Assembly (NCBI GenBank): GCA_041593595.1
Contig: JBFHNV010000004.1
Location: 9,901 to 73,900, forward strand
Length of the DNA: 64,000 bases
Direction: 5' to 3'
Origin: JBFHNV01 sp041593595
Lineage (GTDB): Bacteria > Pseudomonadota > Gammaproteobacteria > HK1
The first letter of the stretch is position 1. The number at the start of each line of letters is the position of its first letter. Below are positions 31,932 through 40,679 of this stretch, piece after piece. The position numbers and the translations under genes are program-made. The notes beneath the pieces were generated by a model. The model did no database searches. It worked only from the letters and a program-made list of their open reading frames with translations, and was not told the origin of the DNA.

Positions 31932-34235
31932 CTACGGATCCATCTCCTGCCCCGTGACCACGTCGAAGAGCTGGTTCACCGGGGACGGCCCGTATGACAG
32001 AAAGGTGCCGGCGAGCCCCTGCTGCTCGACGCCCGGTCGGCTCCAGTCGCACACGCCCGCCGGGAAGATCGCCTGCAGCCGGCTCCACTGCATCGGCGTG
32101 AACGCCACCGCGTAGTCGGCCGCATCGAGCGGCTTGAGCTCGCACTTGATGACGTCACCGGAGAGCGGACCCCCGGCGACCATGCGCGGTGCGGGGAACG
32201 ACGGATAGAGCTGGTTGCACTGACCCGGCCCATCGAAGGTCTGCTCCTCCTCGATCTTCACCGGCGTCGCGTCCGGGGTGTAGCACGCGTCCACGAGGTC
32301 GGCCGGCTTGTTGGCGACCACCTTGTCGGTCGCGCGCAGCGCGCCCGGGTCTCGCTGGATGTCGCGCAACCACCGGTCCATCTGGTCGAGCACCGTCCAC
32401 AGTGCCGGGTTGTCGCACTCGAACGACGAGCCGAAGCCGCAGCTGAAGCGCGTGTCGACGACGATGATCACCTGGTTGTCGGCGTGGCCGTTGGCCTTGA
32501 TCAGGCGGTCGCGCATCTCGAACGAGTGAAAGCGCATGTGGATGTCGCCTCCAGGCTCCAGGTCGAGGTAGTTTCGGAAGTCGACGATGGGGATCTCGGC
32601 GAGCCCGCCGCCGCCGTTGGTGAGCCGCCCGCCTCGGTAGGAGAGCCGCGTCGCGGCGATGTCGGCTCGCGTGCGCTCAGCGATGAAGTTCGCATCGATG
32701 TCGAAGCCGCCGATCTTCTCGTTCAGGTCGAGGAACTGCCCGGCGCCGATCGCTCCTTCGTTGAGGGCCTCGAGGCCGTACTGGATGCCGACATTGTCGA
32801 GCGGCCGGCGCGCGAAGCCCGTCGGCATGTCGCGCCCATAGCCGTTGACCGCGTGGTCGTACACCGTCGGCCGCGCCCCGGTCGGGTTCAAGACCGGGTC
32901 ATAGCGCACCTCCATCGGCACCGCGTTGTCGAACTCGGCCGACAGACGGTCGGGCCGTCCGGGCACCGGATCGATGCGCGCGGCGCCGTTGTCCATGTTG
33001 GCGATGCTGTCGAAGACGCCGAACCCCGAAACGACACGCTGCTCCTCCTCGGACCACGGCACCAGGCCCAGCGCGTTCGCCTCGTCGAAGTAGCGCTTGA
33101 GCAGGCGCGAATCGCTCAGCAGGTTGACGGTCGCGAAGCCGACTTCCGGAAAGCTTCGACCGATGACGATGCCATCGAATATGCCGGGATAGTTGTCACC
33201 GGTCTGGTGACTCTGGTAGGAGCCGCCAGATGAGCCCCACCCGAGCGTGTATTGCGGCACGCCGAAGCGCTCGACGAAGTGCTCCTTGACCATCATCGTC
33301 GTCTCGGAGGACAGGATGTCGGCGCAATTGTTGCGATATCGGTTGAGCGATGCGCCCGCGGTCGCGTAGCCGCGTGAGAGCATCTCGTCGATGAGCACGC
33401 CCGAAGTGTCGGAACCCTGGATGTACCAACCCCTGCGACAACCGCCGCCCTGAGGATAGATGAGGCGTCCGTTCCAGCCGGGAGTCGCATTGAACGGGTC
33501 GGGGAGCGGCGTGCCCGGCTGGTGCAGGAACGCGATCTCGTAGATCGCGCGGTTGATGACGCCCGTCTCGAGTCGAATGACGTAGGGCACCGTGTGCCCC
33601 TCGTTGGTGGTGGTCATCGCGACGTCGCCCGGCAGCGGTCCTGCGGGATCGGTGAGCACCTCCAGCGACCCGTTGGTCGACTTGTAGAGGTAGTCGACCC
33701 GGGTCGGCGCCGAGCAGTTCGGATCGAGCACCGGGACCTGCGTGAACGTCTCGCCAATGGCGCCGCTCGCGAGCTCGAACTGGTGTGTCTGGCAGAAGAA
33801 AGGCTCCTCGTGGGGCCCCGAGATGATGGGCCCGGTGATGGGCCAGTTGGTGATCTCCAGCGACGCCGAGGGCCGGCCCTTACCGCGGCCATTGGATTTC
33901 ACCTCGAGCAGGTTGCTGCCGAGGTCGAGCCCGCGCACCAGACCGCGCAGCGTGCGACCGTCGCCAACGCTCCGGAACGCGCCGGTGACGTCCGTGGCGT
34001 CGTTGAGTACCACCCGAACCTGGTGAGGTGGGACGTTGCGCGGCACCCGGATGTCGACGAGCACGTCGCCGCCGCTCGCCAGCCAGGCCTTGGTGGAGAT
34101 GGTCTCTACGGTGAAGGTCTTGTCCGGCGGTCCCTTGCCTCTGGAGCGATCGGATCGGGCCTCGGCCTCGTGGCCGGATCCCAGGCTGAGAACGACGGCT
34201 GACGCGAGCGCCAGCGACAGGGCTGCTCTTCTCAT
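31932..34235 (-). CDS. Secreted DUF6351-family alpha/beta hydrolase-like protein
   Basis: 767 residues with a signal peptide (MRRAALSLALASAVVLSLGSGHEAEA). The sequence matches the DUF6351 family of large secreted proteins: WPITGPIISGPHEEPFFCQT near 131-150, GWNGRLIYPQGGGCRRGW near 253-270, and GWGSSGGS at 332-339, which gives a G-x-S-x-G nucleophile elbow with Ser336. Several Cys pairs suggest disulfides. Family members are often annotated tannase- or feruloyl-esterase-like, but substrate is unknown. The start at 34235 is chosen because the signal peptide begins there; upstream in-frame Met codons would bury it. The next minus-strand gene upstream is also a secreted hydrolase. Confidence 0.82.
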   Translation of the reverse strand: MRRAALSLALASAVVLSLGSGHEAEARSDRSRGKGPPDKTFTVETISTKAWLASGGDVLVDIRVPRNVPPHQVRVVLNDATDVTGAFRSVGDGRTLRGLVRGLDLGSNLLEVKSNGRGKGRPSASLEITNWPITGPIISGPHEEPFFCQTHQFELASGAIGETFTQVPVLDPNCSAPTRVDYLYKSTNGSLEVLTDPAGPLPGDVAMTTTNEGHTVPYVIRLETGVINRAIYEIAFLHQPGTPLPDPFNATPGWNGRLIYPQGGGCRRGWYIQGSDTSGVLIDEMLSRGYATAGASLNRYRNNCADILSSETTMMVKEHFVERFGVPQYTLGWGSSGGSYQSHQTGDNYPGIFDGIVIGRSFPEVGFATVNLLSDSRLLKRYFDEANALGLVPWSEEEQRVVSGFGVFDSIANMDNGAARIDPVPGRPDRLSAEFDNAVPMEVRYDPVLNPTGARPTVYDHAVNGYGRDMPTGFARRPLDNVGIQYGLEALNEGAIGAGQFLDLNEKIGGFDIDANFIAERTRADIAATRLSYRGGRLTNGGGGLAEIPIVDFRNYLDLEPGGDIHMRFHSFEMRDRLIKANGHADNQVIIVVDTRFSCGFGSSFECDNPALWTVLDQMDRWLRDIQRDPGALRATDKVVANKPADLVDACYTPDATPVKIEEEQTFDGPGQCNQLYPSFPAPRMVAGGPLSGDVIKCELKPLDAADYAVAFTPMQWSRLQAIFPAGVCDWSRPGVEQQGLAGTFLSYGPSPVNQLFDVVTGQEMDP

Positions 34236-34894
34236 CGTGGGTGTCCCCCGGATGGGTCGGGAGTCACCGCAGGTAGCCGGAGAGCCGGCAACGCTGCCAG
34301 GCGACAGGCCCGAGGTGTCTATCGGAGATTGGTAGATTCCGCGCCGCTTCACGGACGACGCAGGAAATTAATTCTCGATCCGGGTGGTGATTTTGTCACG
34401 CTGCGGCGCACCAGCGCCCATCGTCGCACCGCACTGACGGAGGCGCGGCCGCTCCGTGTGGCCGGGTTCCGCCGCGCACACCATGCGTTATCGCAGCGCG
34501 AGAAGCATCACGCGCATGCGCCCCGCGCTCGCTGCGCAGGGCCCCCGGTGCTGCACCACGCGGTACGTCTCCAGATCCGCCACCAGCAGCCCGGATCTTC
34601 GGGGATCACCACAGGGGGGCGTCCGCTGTCGCCGGGCGTGCCGAACGGCAGCGCGCCGACGTGGAGCCGGCTCGACCCCGGGATCCCGCTTTCGAAGGCG
34701 CCCGCGGACGCGCCCAGGTTCTGGGTGCCCGGCACCGGCCGATGATCCCCGGCGCACCCTGGTTCGCCATGATGGCCTCCCGACCCGGTGCGGGAGGCCA
34801 TCATGGCTCAAGGACGCAGACGCGACAGGCCGGAGATGCTGAACCGGCCTCGCACGGTCTGTGGAGGACGCGGGTATCCCGTGGTTGCCTCGAC
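34236..34894. other. Long intergenic region with a large hairpin and a possible gene remnant
   Basis: About 660 bases without a convincing gene. The region holds a strong inverted repeat at 34766-34807, listed separately. On the minus strand (about 34530-34750) two overlapping frames have protein-like stretches, RLHVGALPFGTPGDSGRPPV in one and LLVADLETYRVVQHRG in the next; joining them needs a one-base shift near 34596, so a decayed gene is possible but unproven. Confidence 0.4.
34766..34807. repeat. Perfect 17-bp inverted repeat with 8-base loop
   Basis: Arms 34766-34782 (GCCATGATGGCCTCCCG) and 34791-34807 pair perfectly around ACCCGGTG. It lies about 90 bases past the stop of the tannase-like gene on the minus strand, so it could be a terminator lacking a T-run, a mobile-element end, or a REP-type element. 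Confidence 0.7.
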
Positions 34895-36148
34895 TCAGTC
34901 TCGCGGGAAGCCGCCGAGGACGTCAGGTGGCGGCGCGCCGAGAGCGCCGCCACTCTCGCGGTAGTCGACCCACGCCTCGAGAGCATCGAGGGCAGGATCG
35001 ATCATGGCATTGAACTCGGGGCCGCCGTGCCCCATTCCGGGGATGTAGTACACGGCCAGGACATCACGCGCGCCAGCGACTCCGAAGAGCGTTTCCACCA
35101 GCCGCTTGTACACCTCGGTTTCGCCCGGGGACACGATGACGTCATGGGTGCCGTGCGCGACGATCACAGGACGCCGCAGGTTGCCGGAATTGTCGAACCT
35201 GCGGAAGTCGTTCTGGACTCGGGGCGGGCTCTGGTTCGGATCCCACGCCTTCAGCTCGTCGATGGAAATCACCCCGTCACCGTTCGGGTCGTAAGTCGGG
35301 TCGAATTTCGCGAGTGACGTCTCGACATAGCCGAGGAGACTACCGTAGCGCCCAGGCCAGCGGTACTCGGATCCCGGAGGCCGGCCGATGTTGAAAGCCA
35401 GCCCGGCGCCGGGCTTCCGTGGCTGATTGGTGATCTTCGCTGGCATGTCATAGATGTTGAACAATGCCTCGACCTGCGCCGGAGTCAGTGGCGGGCTGAG
35501 CGGCTCGGTGGCCGGATCCCAGTCCGGATCGGCGGTACGAGCGTCGATGATGTCGAAGATGCGTGGTTCGATCACGTCATAGTTGCGCAGGAACCTCGCG
35601 TTCGATCCGAGCCACTCGAGATGAGAGCTGATTCCGTATCCGGCGATGCCGCCGTCGTACTCGGACGGATAGTCCTCCACCATCATCTTGGTGTTGTGTC
35701 CACCATTGGAACCCCCCACCATGAACGTGCGAATCGCGGCCTCACCGTAGTGACGCTTCACGGTGGCCTTCACGTAGTTCGTGAGCTGCAAGATGCGACG
35801 CCGTGACTCGAAGTACTTGTCCTCGGGACGATCGATGATGTCGAAGCGAAACCAGCCCTGGTCGCTCAGGGCGTATGCGTAGCCCTTCGCGAGTCCTACA
35901 TCCTTGAAGCTACCTGTCGAGAACTCATTGCCCGAGTACCCGCGCGCCCCGATCAGGAGCCTTCCATTCCAGTCGTCCGGCAGCGCGATCTGGAAGTTCG
36001 CGTCGCCGAGCCGCCCATGGATGTAGCGGTGCGGGACCGGATCCGCCCGCAACTCGTCGGTGTCGATGTTGTGCGGTGCCGCCTGCGCCCCCGGTGCGGC
36101 CACCGTGAGCGCGAACGCGGTGCCGAGCACGGCCATTAAAGTTTTCAT
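34895..36148 (-). CDS. Secreted tannase/feruloyl-esterase-like hydrolase with an EF-hand loop
   Basis: 417 residues with a clear signal peptide (MKTLMAVLGTAFALTVAAPGAQA). It has alpha/beta-hydrolase features: GGSNGG at 145-150 with the nucleophile at Ser147, a likely acid Asp336 (HGTHDVIVS) and base His374 (PGMGHGGPEF); early DDWNGRLLIGARGYSG is typical of the tannase-like group. A canonical 12-residue EF-hand loop, DPNGDGVISIDE, lies at 287-298, so the fold may be calcium-stabilised. A GAGGAA ribosome site precedes the ATG. Substrate is unknown; plant or phenolic esters are the usual guess for the family. Confidence 0.82.
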   Translation of the reverse strand: MKTLMAVLGTAFALTVAAPGAQAAPHNIDTDELRADPVPHRYIHGRLGDANFQIALPDDWNGRLLIGARGYSGNEFSTGSFKDVGLAKGYAYALSDQGWFRFDIIDRPEDKYFESRRRILQLTNYVKATVKRHYGEAAIRTFMVGGSNGGHNTKMMVEDYPSEYDGGIAGYGISSHLEWLGSNARFLRNYDVIEPRIFDIIDARTADPDWDPATEPLSPPLTPAQVEALFNIYDMPAKITNQPRKPGAGLAFNIGRPPGSEYRWPGRYGSLLGYVETSLAKFDPTYDPNGDGVISIDELKAWDPNQSPPRVQNDFRRFDNSGNLRRPVIVAHGTHDVIVSPGETEVYKRLVETLFGVAGARDVLAVYYIPGMGHGGPEFNAMIDPALDALEAWVDYRESGGALGAPPPDVLGGFPRD

Positions 36149-36648
36149 TCCTCTTCCCTCCCCACGTGATTGCCGATTGGCGAATTCGATGAGCGATCTC
36201 GACCGCAGTGCCTGGACTTGTTCTCGTTGCTACACCTCCTTCGTCCTGGCGGAACATGTCGCTTCAGCGCGTCGCTGCGAGTCGGAACGTCTAACGATGG
36301 CGCCGCCCGCGGCCTCCGGACAGAAGCTCCGGTGGAACGATTCTCAGGCCACCAGCCCACCGGCAGGGCCGCGCCGGGACCGGCGTCCGGGGTGCCCCGG
36401 CATCGGCCCGGAGCACGCGCTCCGAGAATCTAATTCCTGAGGTGCACAACGGTATCACGAATCCGGACACGATCGACAAGTGTCCGGCGACACGAGGTCC
36501 CGGGCGGGCAGGAGACGGCGCCGGGCGACGCCGGCGCGCGGCGAATGCCGGTGGGCGTCGGCTCGCGCCCCGGCGCATCCGGTCCCATGCGCACGCGCCG
36601 CAGTGGGGGGCGCCGGCGATGAGCGGCCGCGCCCTCCGCTAGACCCTC
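36149..36648. other. 500-base intergenic region, no gene recognised
   Basis: The part next to 36148 should hold the promoter of the tannase-like gene. Short frames exist on both strands but none has a ribosome site or family-like sequence. A GC-rich 7-base hairpin (GCGCCGG and CCGGCGC) near 36520 is unremarkable at this base composition. Confidence 0.5.
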
Positions 36649-37536
36649 TCAGTGGTTGAACGTGCCCCTGTTGTTTCTCCAGGTGTTGTCCAGCACATCC
36701 TGGTCGAAGAGATCGAACATGCCGCTGGGCGCCACGTTGGCAAGCCCGTTGCCCTCGGCCTTGTTCTGGCCAACGAAGTTGTCCATGCCCGGGGCCAGCA
36801 CGACCACGCCGGCCCGCGCGTTGGCGTGCGACTGGTTGTGAACGATCGCGTTCCCGTCGGAGCCGCCCCCGACCTGGATCCCCCAGCCATTTCTCAGCGT
36901 CTGATTCCCCGCGATCAGGTTGTGGTCGTTGTCCGCGGCGATGAGCTGGACACCGCAGCCTCCGAAGTTGGCCACGACCTGGACGCCGTTGTCGTTCGAT
37001 GTGTTGCCCAGGATGAGATTGCGGCTGCTCGCTGCCTTGAGCGTGATGCCGTTATGACCGTTGCCGTGAAAAACGTTCCTCGTCACGACGTTGAGGTGCG
37101 AATCGACGAGCTGAAGCCCGTCGCGGAGCGTGGTCGCGTCGCTGAAGTTGCTCCGCGAGATGTTGCGATGCACCCGGGAGCGTGAAGCTCCCTCGAGCAC
37201 GATGCCGGCCTCGAAGCCCTGGACCGTGAAGCCCTGGATGCGTACCCCGCTCGTCCCGAGGACGTGAATGCCGATACCCCCGAGGTCCGTGCCATCGATG
37301 ACCGCGTGCCTCCCGAGCAGGCGGATGTTGGGGGTGGTGATGAGCACGTTCTCGCCGTATGTGCCCCTGGCCACCTTGATCCTGTCGCCGGGCAAGGCCG
37401 CGTCGACGGCCTCCTGGATCGAATCGAAGTCCCTCGGGACATGAAACGTGGCGGCATGCACCGTGCCTGCCAGACCGAGCCAGCCGCAGACACAGACGAG
37501 CGCCAGGAAAGTCGTTCGTATCATCTGAATCTTCAC
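36649..37536 (-). CDS. Secreted right-handed beta-helix protein (NosD-like)
   Basis: 295 residues. A signal peptide (up to GLAGTVHA) is followed by TFHVPRDFDSIQEAVDAALPGDRIKVARGTY, the standard entry of periplasmic NosD/pectate-lyase-like helices, then regular coils with N-x-I/V-x-x-N rungs (NVVTRNVFHGNGHNGITL, NLIAGNQTLRNGWGIQV). No catalytic acidic cluster is seen. GTG at 37536 is preferred because GGAGG lies 7 bases upstream; ATG at 37524 would be too far from it. It may bind polysaccharide or act as a surface carbohydrate epimerase or lyase. It stands alone between two long intergenic regions. Confidence 0.83.
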   Translation of the reverse strand: MKIQMIRTTFLALVCVCGWLGLAGTVHAATFHVPRDFDSIQEAVDAALPGDRIKVARGTYGENVLITTPNIRLLGRHAVIDGTDLGGIGIHVLGTSGVRIQGFTVQGFEAGIVLEGASRSRVHRNISRSNFSDATTLRDGLQLVDSHLNVVTRNVFHGNGHNGITLKAASSRNLILGNTSNDNGVQVVANFGGCGVQLIAADNDHNLIAGNQTLRNGWGIQVGGGSDGNAIVHNQSHANARAGVVVLAPGMDNFVGQNKAEGNGLANVAPSGMFDLFDQDVLDNTWRNNRGTFNH

Positions 37537-38103
37537 AGTCTCTCCTCCGCTGGGAACGGAACGGCCCAGACTGCTCACGGGGAATCGCATTCTCGAGCTG
37601 CCCGCCAGCCGCCGTGTCTGCTGGCAGCAGCACGGCCACGGTCTGTCGGTCCCGTTCTGTTTCAGAAGTTCAAGCCCTCTTCCCCCGAGGCGCAGTCAGT
37701 CGGACCCGAGTGCGGTGGAGAGGTGGCGAGCGGCTCGCGAACGAGTTGATGCAAAGCTGCGGCGATCTGCTCCAACCGACTGTTCCGAATCGTGGATCAG
37801 GGGAGCTCAGGCGCTCGGTGTCGGTCCGTGCGGGCTCACCACTTGTTCCTGCGGACGAACACGGCGATCACCTGGACATGAGCATTTTAGTACGAGTGCT
37901 CCGGACCGAGCAGCCAAAGCTGCATGCACTGGCGTTTCGCAGCGCAGCAAGGCGCTGTCGCTGGCGAGTCAGATGCTTCTACGCGATTGGATGCTCGACG
38001 GTGCGGCCGGCATCGCGGCGCTCGACGTGTCGCGGGCACTCCGCCACCGCCCCCCGGGCGGTGGCGGAAGCCGTTCGCGAGCCTCTCACGCGTGTCAGCG
38101 CTC
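37537..38103. other. Intergenic region with a terminator-like hairpin
   Basis: About 570 bases without a recognised gene. It contains the promoter side of the beta-helix gene and, at its right end, the hairpin listed at 38041-38067. Frames crossing it show no family resemblance. The region near 37870-37900 is AT-richer than its surroundings. Confidence 0.45.
38041..38067 (-). terminator. GC-rich hairpin after the secreted hypothetical gene
   Basis: Perfect 12-base arms (CCGCCACCGCCC and GGGCGGTGGCGG) around CCC, starting 36 bases past the stop at 38104 on the minus strand. No T-run follows, so intrinsic termination would be inefficient. Confidence 0.5.
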
Positions 38104-38778
38104 TCAGAACGAGGACTGGGGAAGGGGCCGGGCCGGGATGGGTTCGACGTCGATGGACGTGCCGCGCCCGAGCCCGCCGGCGCCGTTCGCGCTTTCGAAG
38201 CGACGCTCGTGGGAGTGGGTGTAGACCCCTTGGACCGCGAGGACGTCGAGGTTGCGCACGATGTGCACGAAGCCCTCGTACAGGGGCCCGCCGGGAGGCA
38301 CCGTGCCGCCGTTCACCGCCGAGACGATGTCGACGCAGTCGAGCTTCCGGGTCTCGAACGGCTCGAGGTCGAAGGTGGCCACGAGCACCGGCCCGAGCGC
38401 GCCGTCGACGGATGCCAAGACCTGAATCCGATCCTGCCGCACGACATCCACGTTGAGCACGTTGATGGCTGTGGCGTAGTTGCCCGGCTCGAAACCGGAG
38501 TAGGTGCCCCCGGGCAGGGCTCGTAGCGTGCCGGGTACCGGGATGGGCCCGAGCAACAGGTGTCCGCCGCACACGAATTTGCCCGCATAGACGACCGGGC
38601 CCGGCGACGGGGCAGCGGTGGCGGTGGGTGTGCCGGGCGTGCCCACGAACACCTGGCCCTGCGCCGGCCAGGCGAGGACCGCGGCGAGCAGTCCGGCGGC
38701 GGTCCATGCGAGGCGGGTGCGGGTGGCGGCGTGACGGTGCGACGGCGCATCGGTGGCGGTTGCGCGTGTCTTCGACAT
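38104..38778 (-). CDS. Secreted protein of unknown function
   Basis: 224 residues. A basic N-terminus and hydrophobic segment (RLAWTAAGLLAAVLAWPAQGQ, about 28-48) look like a signal peptide. The mature part is Pro/Thr-rich then beta-rich (VVYAGKFVCGGHLLLGPIPVPG, YSGFEPGNYATAINVLNVD, LDCVDIVSAVNGG, YEGFVHIVRNLDVLAVQGVYTHS) with two Cys that may pair. The pattern resembles small secreted proteins of environmental proteobacteria, but I do not recognise a family. A strong AGGAGG ribosome site precedes the ATG, so it is a real gene. Confidence 0.7.
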   Translation of the reverse strand: MSKTRATATDAPSHRHAATRTRLAWTAAGLLAAVLAWPAQGQVFVGTPGTPTATAAPSPGPVVYAGKFVCGGHLLLGPIPVPGTLRALPGGTYSGFEPGNYATAINVLNVDVVRQDRIQVLASVDGALGPVLVATFDLEPFETRKLDCVDIVSAVNGGTVPPGGPLYEGFVHIVRNLDVLAVQGVYTHSHERRFESANGAGGLGRGTSIDVEPIPARPLPQSSF

Positions 38779-39002
38779 GGCATGACCTCCTTGGTCGATT
38801 CGACGAACGACGGGATCGTCCCCGTCGTCTGCAGATACGCGCCAGGGCACCATTCGGATGCGCCTGCGCATCCAGTATGTGCGTCGGGATGCCGAAACCG
38901 TGACGTGGTCGACGGGTCGTCAGGGGGTTCGGTGCGCTATTGCACGATCGCCGACGGATGCGGACCGGCAACGCGCACCGCAACGGCGCGAGAGAGAGGT
39001 GG

Positions 39003-40679
39003 CTACTCTCCGATGCCGAGGGCGGGCAGCTTCAGACCGTGCTCGCGGGCGCAGGCGATCGCCTCCTCGTAGCCGGCGTCCGCGTGGCGCATGACGCCGC
39101 TTGCGGGGTCGTTCCACAGCACCCGCTCGATGCGTGCCGCCGCCTCCGCGGTGCCGTCGCAGCAGATGACCATGCCGGCGTGCTGGGAGAAGCCCATGCC
39201 GACGCCGCCGCCGTGGTGCAGGCTCACCCACGTGGCGCCGGACGCGCAGTTCAGCAGCGCGTTGAGCAGCGGCCAGTCGGACACCGCGTCGGAGCCGTCC
39301 TTCATGGCCTCGGTCTCGCGGTTCGGGCTCGCCACCGATCCCGAGTCCAGGTGATCGCGCCCGATCACCACCGGCGCGGAGAGCTCGCCGGACGCCACCA
39401 TCTCGTTGAAGGCGAGCCCCAGGCGATGGCGCACACCCAGTCCCACCCAGCAGATGCGCGCCGGCAGGCCCTGGAAGGCGATGCGCTCGCGGGCCATGTC
39501 CAGCCAGTTGTGAAGGTGGGCGTCGTCCGGCAGCAGCTCCTTGACCTTCGCGTCGGTGCGGTAGATGTCTTCCGGGTCGCCGGAGAGCGCCGCCCAGCGG
39601 AACGGGCCGATGCCGCGGCAGAACAGGGGGCGGATGTAGGCGGGCACGAAGCCCGGGAAGTCGAAGGCGTGCTCGAGGCCCTCCTCGAAGGCCATCTGCC
39701 GGATGTTGTTGCCGTAGTCCAGCGTCGGCACGCCGTCGTTCCAGAACGCGAGCATGGCCTCCACGTGGCGCTTCATGGAGGCGCGCGCCGCGCGCGCCAC
39801 GGCCTTCGGGTCGCTCTCGCGCTTCTCGCGCCACTCGGCCAGGGACCAGCCCGCCGGCAGGTAGCCGTTCACCGGGTCGTGGGCCGAGGTCTGGTCGGTG
39901 ACGATGTCCGGGCGCACCCCGCGGCGTGCGATCTCGGGAAACACCTCTGCGGCGTTGCCGAGCAGGCCCACGGATACGGCGCGGCCGGCGGCCTTCGCCC
40001 GCTCCACGATGGCCAGCGCCTCGTCCAGCGTCGTCGCCTTGTCGTCCAGGTAGCGGGTGCGCAGGCGGAAGTCGATGCGATCCGGGTCGCACTCCACCGC
40101 GACGAGCGACGCCCCCGCCATGGTGGCCGCCAGCGGCTGCGCGCCGCCCATGCCGCCGAGGCCCGCGGTCAGGATCCAGCGCCCGGCGAGATCGCCGCCG
40201 TAGTGCTGGCGGCCGGCTTCGGCGAAGGTCTCGTAGGTGCCCTGCACGATGCCCTGGGAGCCGATGTAGATCCACGAGCCCGCGGTCATCTGCCCGTACA
40301 TCATCAGGCCCTTGCGATCCAGCTCGTTGAAGTGATCCCAGGTGGCCCAGTGGGGCACCAGGTTGGAGTTCGCGATGAGCACCCGCGGCGCGTCCGGGTG
40401 GGTGCGGAAGACCCCTGCGGGGCGCCCCGACTGCACCAGCAGCGTCTCGTCGTCGCCGAGCGACTCCAGCGTCGCCACCAGGGTGTCGAAGTCGTTCCAG
40501 CTGCGCGCCGCGCGGCCGATGCCACCGTAGACCACCAGCTCGTTGGGATTCTCGGCCACCTCCGGGTCCAGGTTGTTCATGAGCATGCGCAGCGGCGCCT
40601 CGGTGAGCCACGAGCGTGCGCGCAGCTCGGGGCCGCGGGGGCTGCGGATCTCGCGTACATTCTTTCTCGGTCCGGTCAT
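39003..40679 (-). CDS. hutU: Urocanate hydratase
   Basis: 558 residues, normal length. Urocanase converts urocanate to imidazolonepropionate in histidine degradation. NAD-binding segment TAGLGGMGGAQPLA is at about 171-184, and the catalytic Cys lies in RICWVGLGVRHR at 410, the same number as in Pseudomonas putida urocanase. The gene is last in a hutI-hutH-hutU operon and its ATG overlaps the hutH stop (ATGA). Urocanase consumes the HutH product. Neither hutC nor hutG/hutF is in this window, so regulation and the last steps must be elsewhere. Confidence 0.98.
   Translation of the reverse strand: MTGPRKNVREIRSPRGPELRARSWLTEAPLRMLMNNLDPEVAENPNELVVYGGIGRAARSWNDFDTLVATLESLGDDETLLVQSGRPAGVFRTHPDAPRVLIANSNLVPHWATWDHFNELDRKGLMMYGQMTAGSWIYIGSQGIVQGTYETFAEAGRQHYGGDLAGRWILTAGLGGMGGAQPLAATMAGASLVAVECDPDRIDFRLRTRYLDDKATTLDEALAIVERAKAAGRAVSVGLLGNAAEVFPEIARRGVRPDIVTDQTSAHDPVNGYLPAGWSLAEWREKRESDPKAVARAARASMKRHVEAMLAFWNDGVPTLDYGNNIRQMAFEEGLEHAFDFPGFVPAYIRPLFCRGIGPFRWAALSGDPEDIYRTDAKVKELLPDDAHLHNWLDMARERIAFQGLPARICWVGLGVRHRLGLAFNEMVASGELSAPVVIGRDHLDSGSVASPNRETEAMKDGSDAVSDWPLLNALLNCASGATWVSLHHGGGVGMGFSQHAGMVICCDGTAEAAARIERVLWNDPASGVMRHADAGYEEAIACAREHGLKLPALGIGE

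Noticed and set aside
36145..36440. Small frames on both strands in the 36.1-36.6 kb gap
   Set aside because: None has a ribosome site or family-like sequence, and base composition explains open frames of this size.
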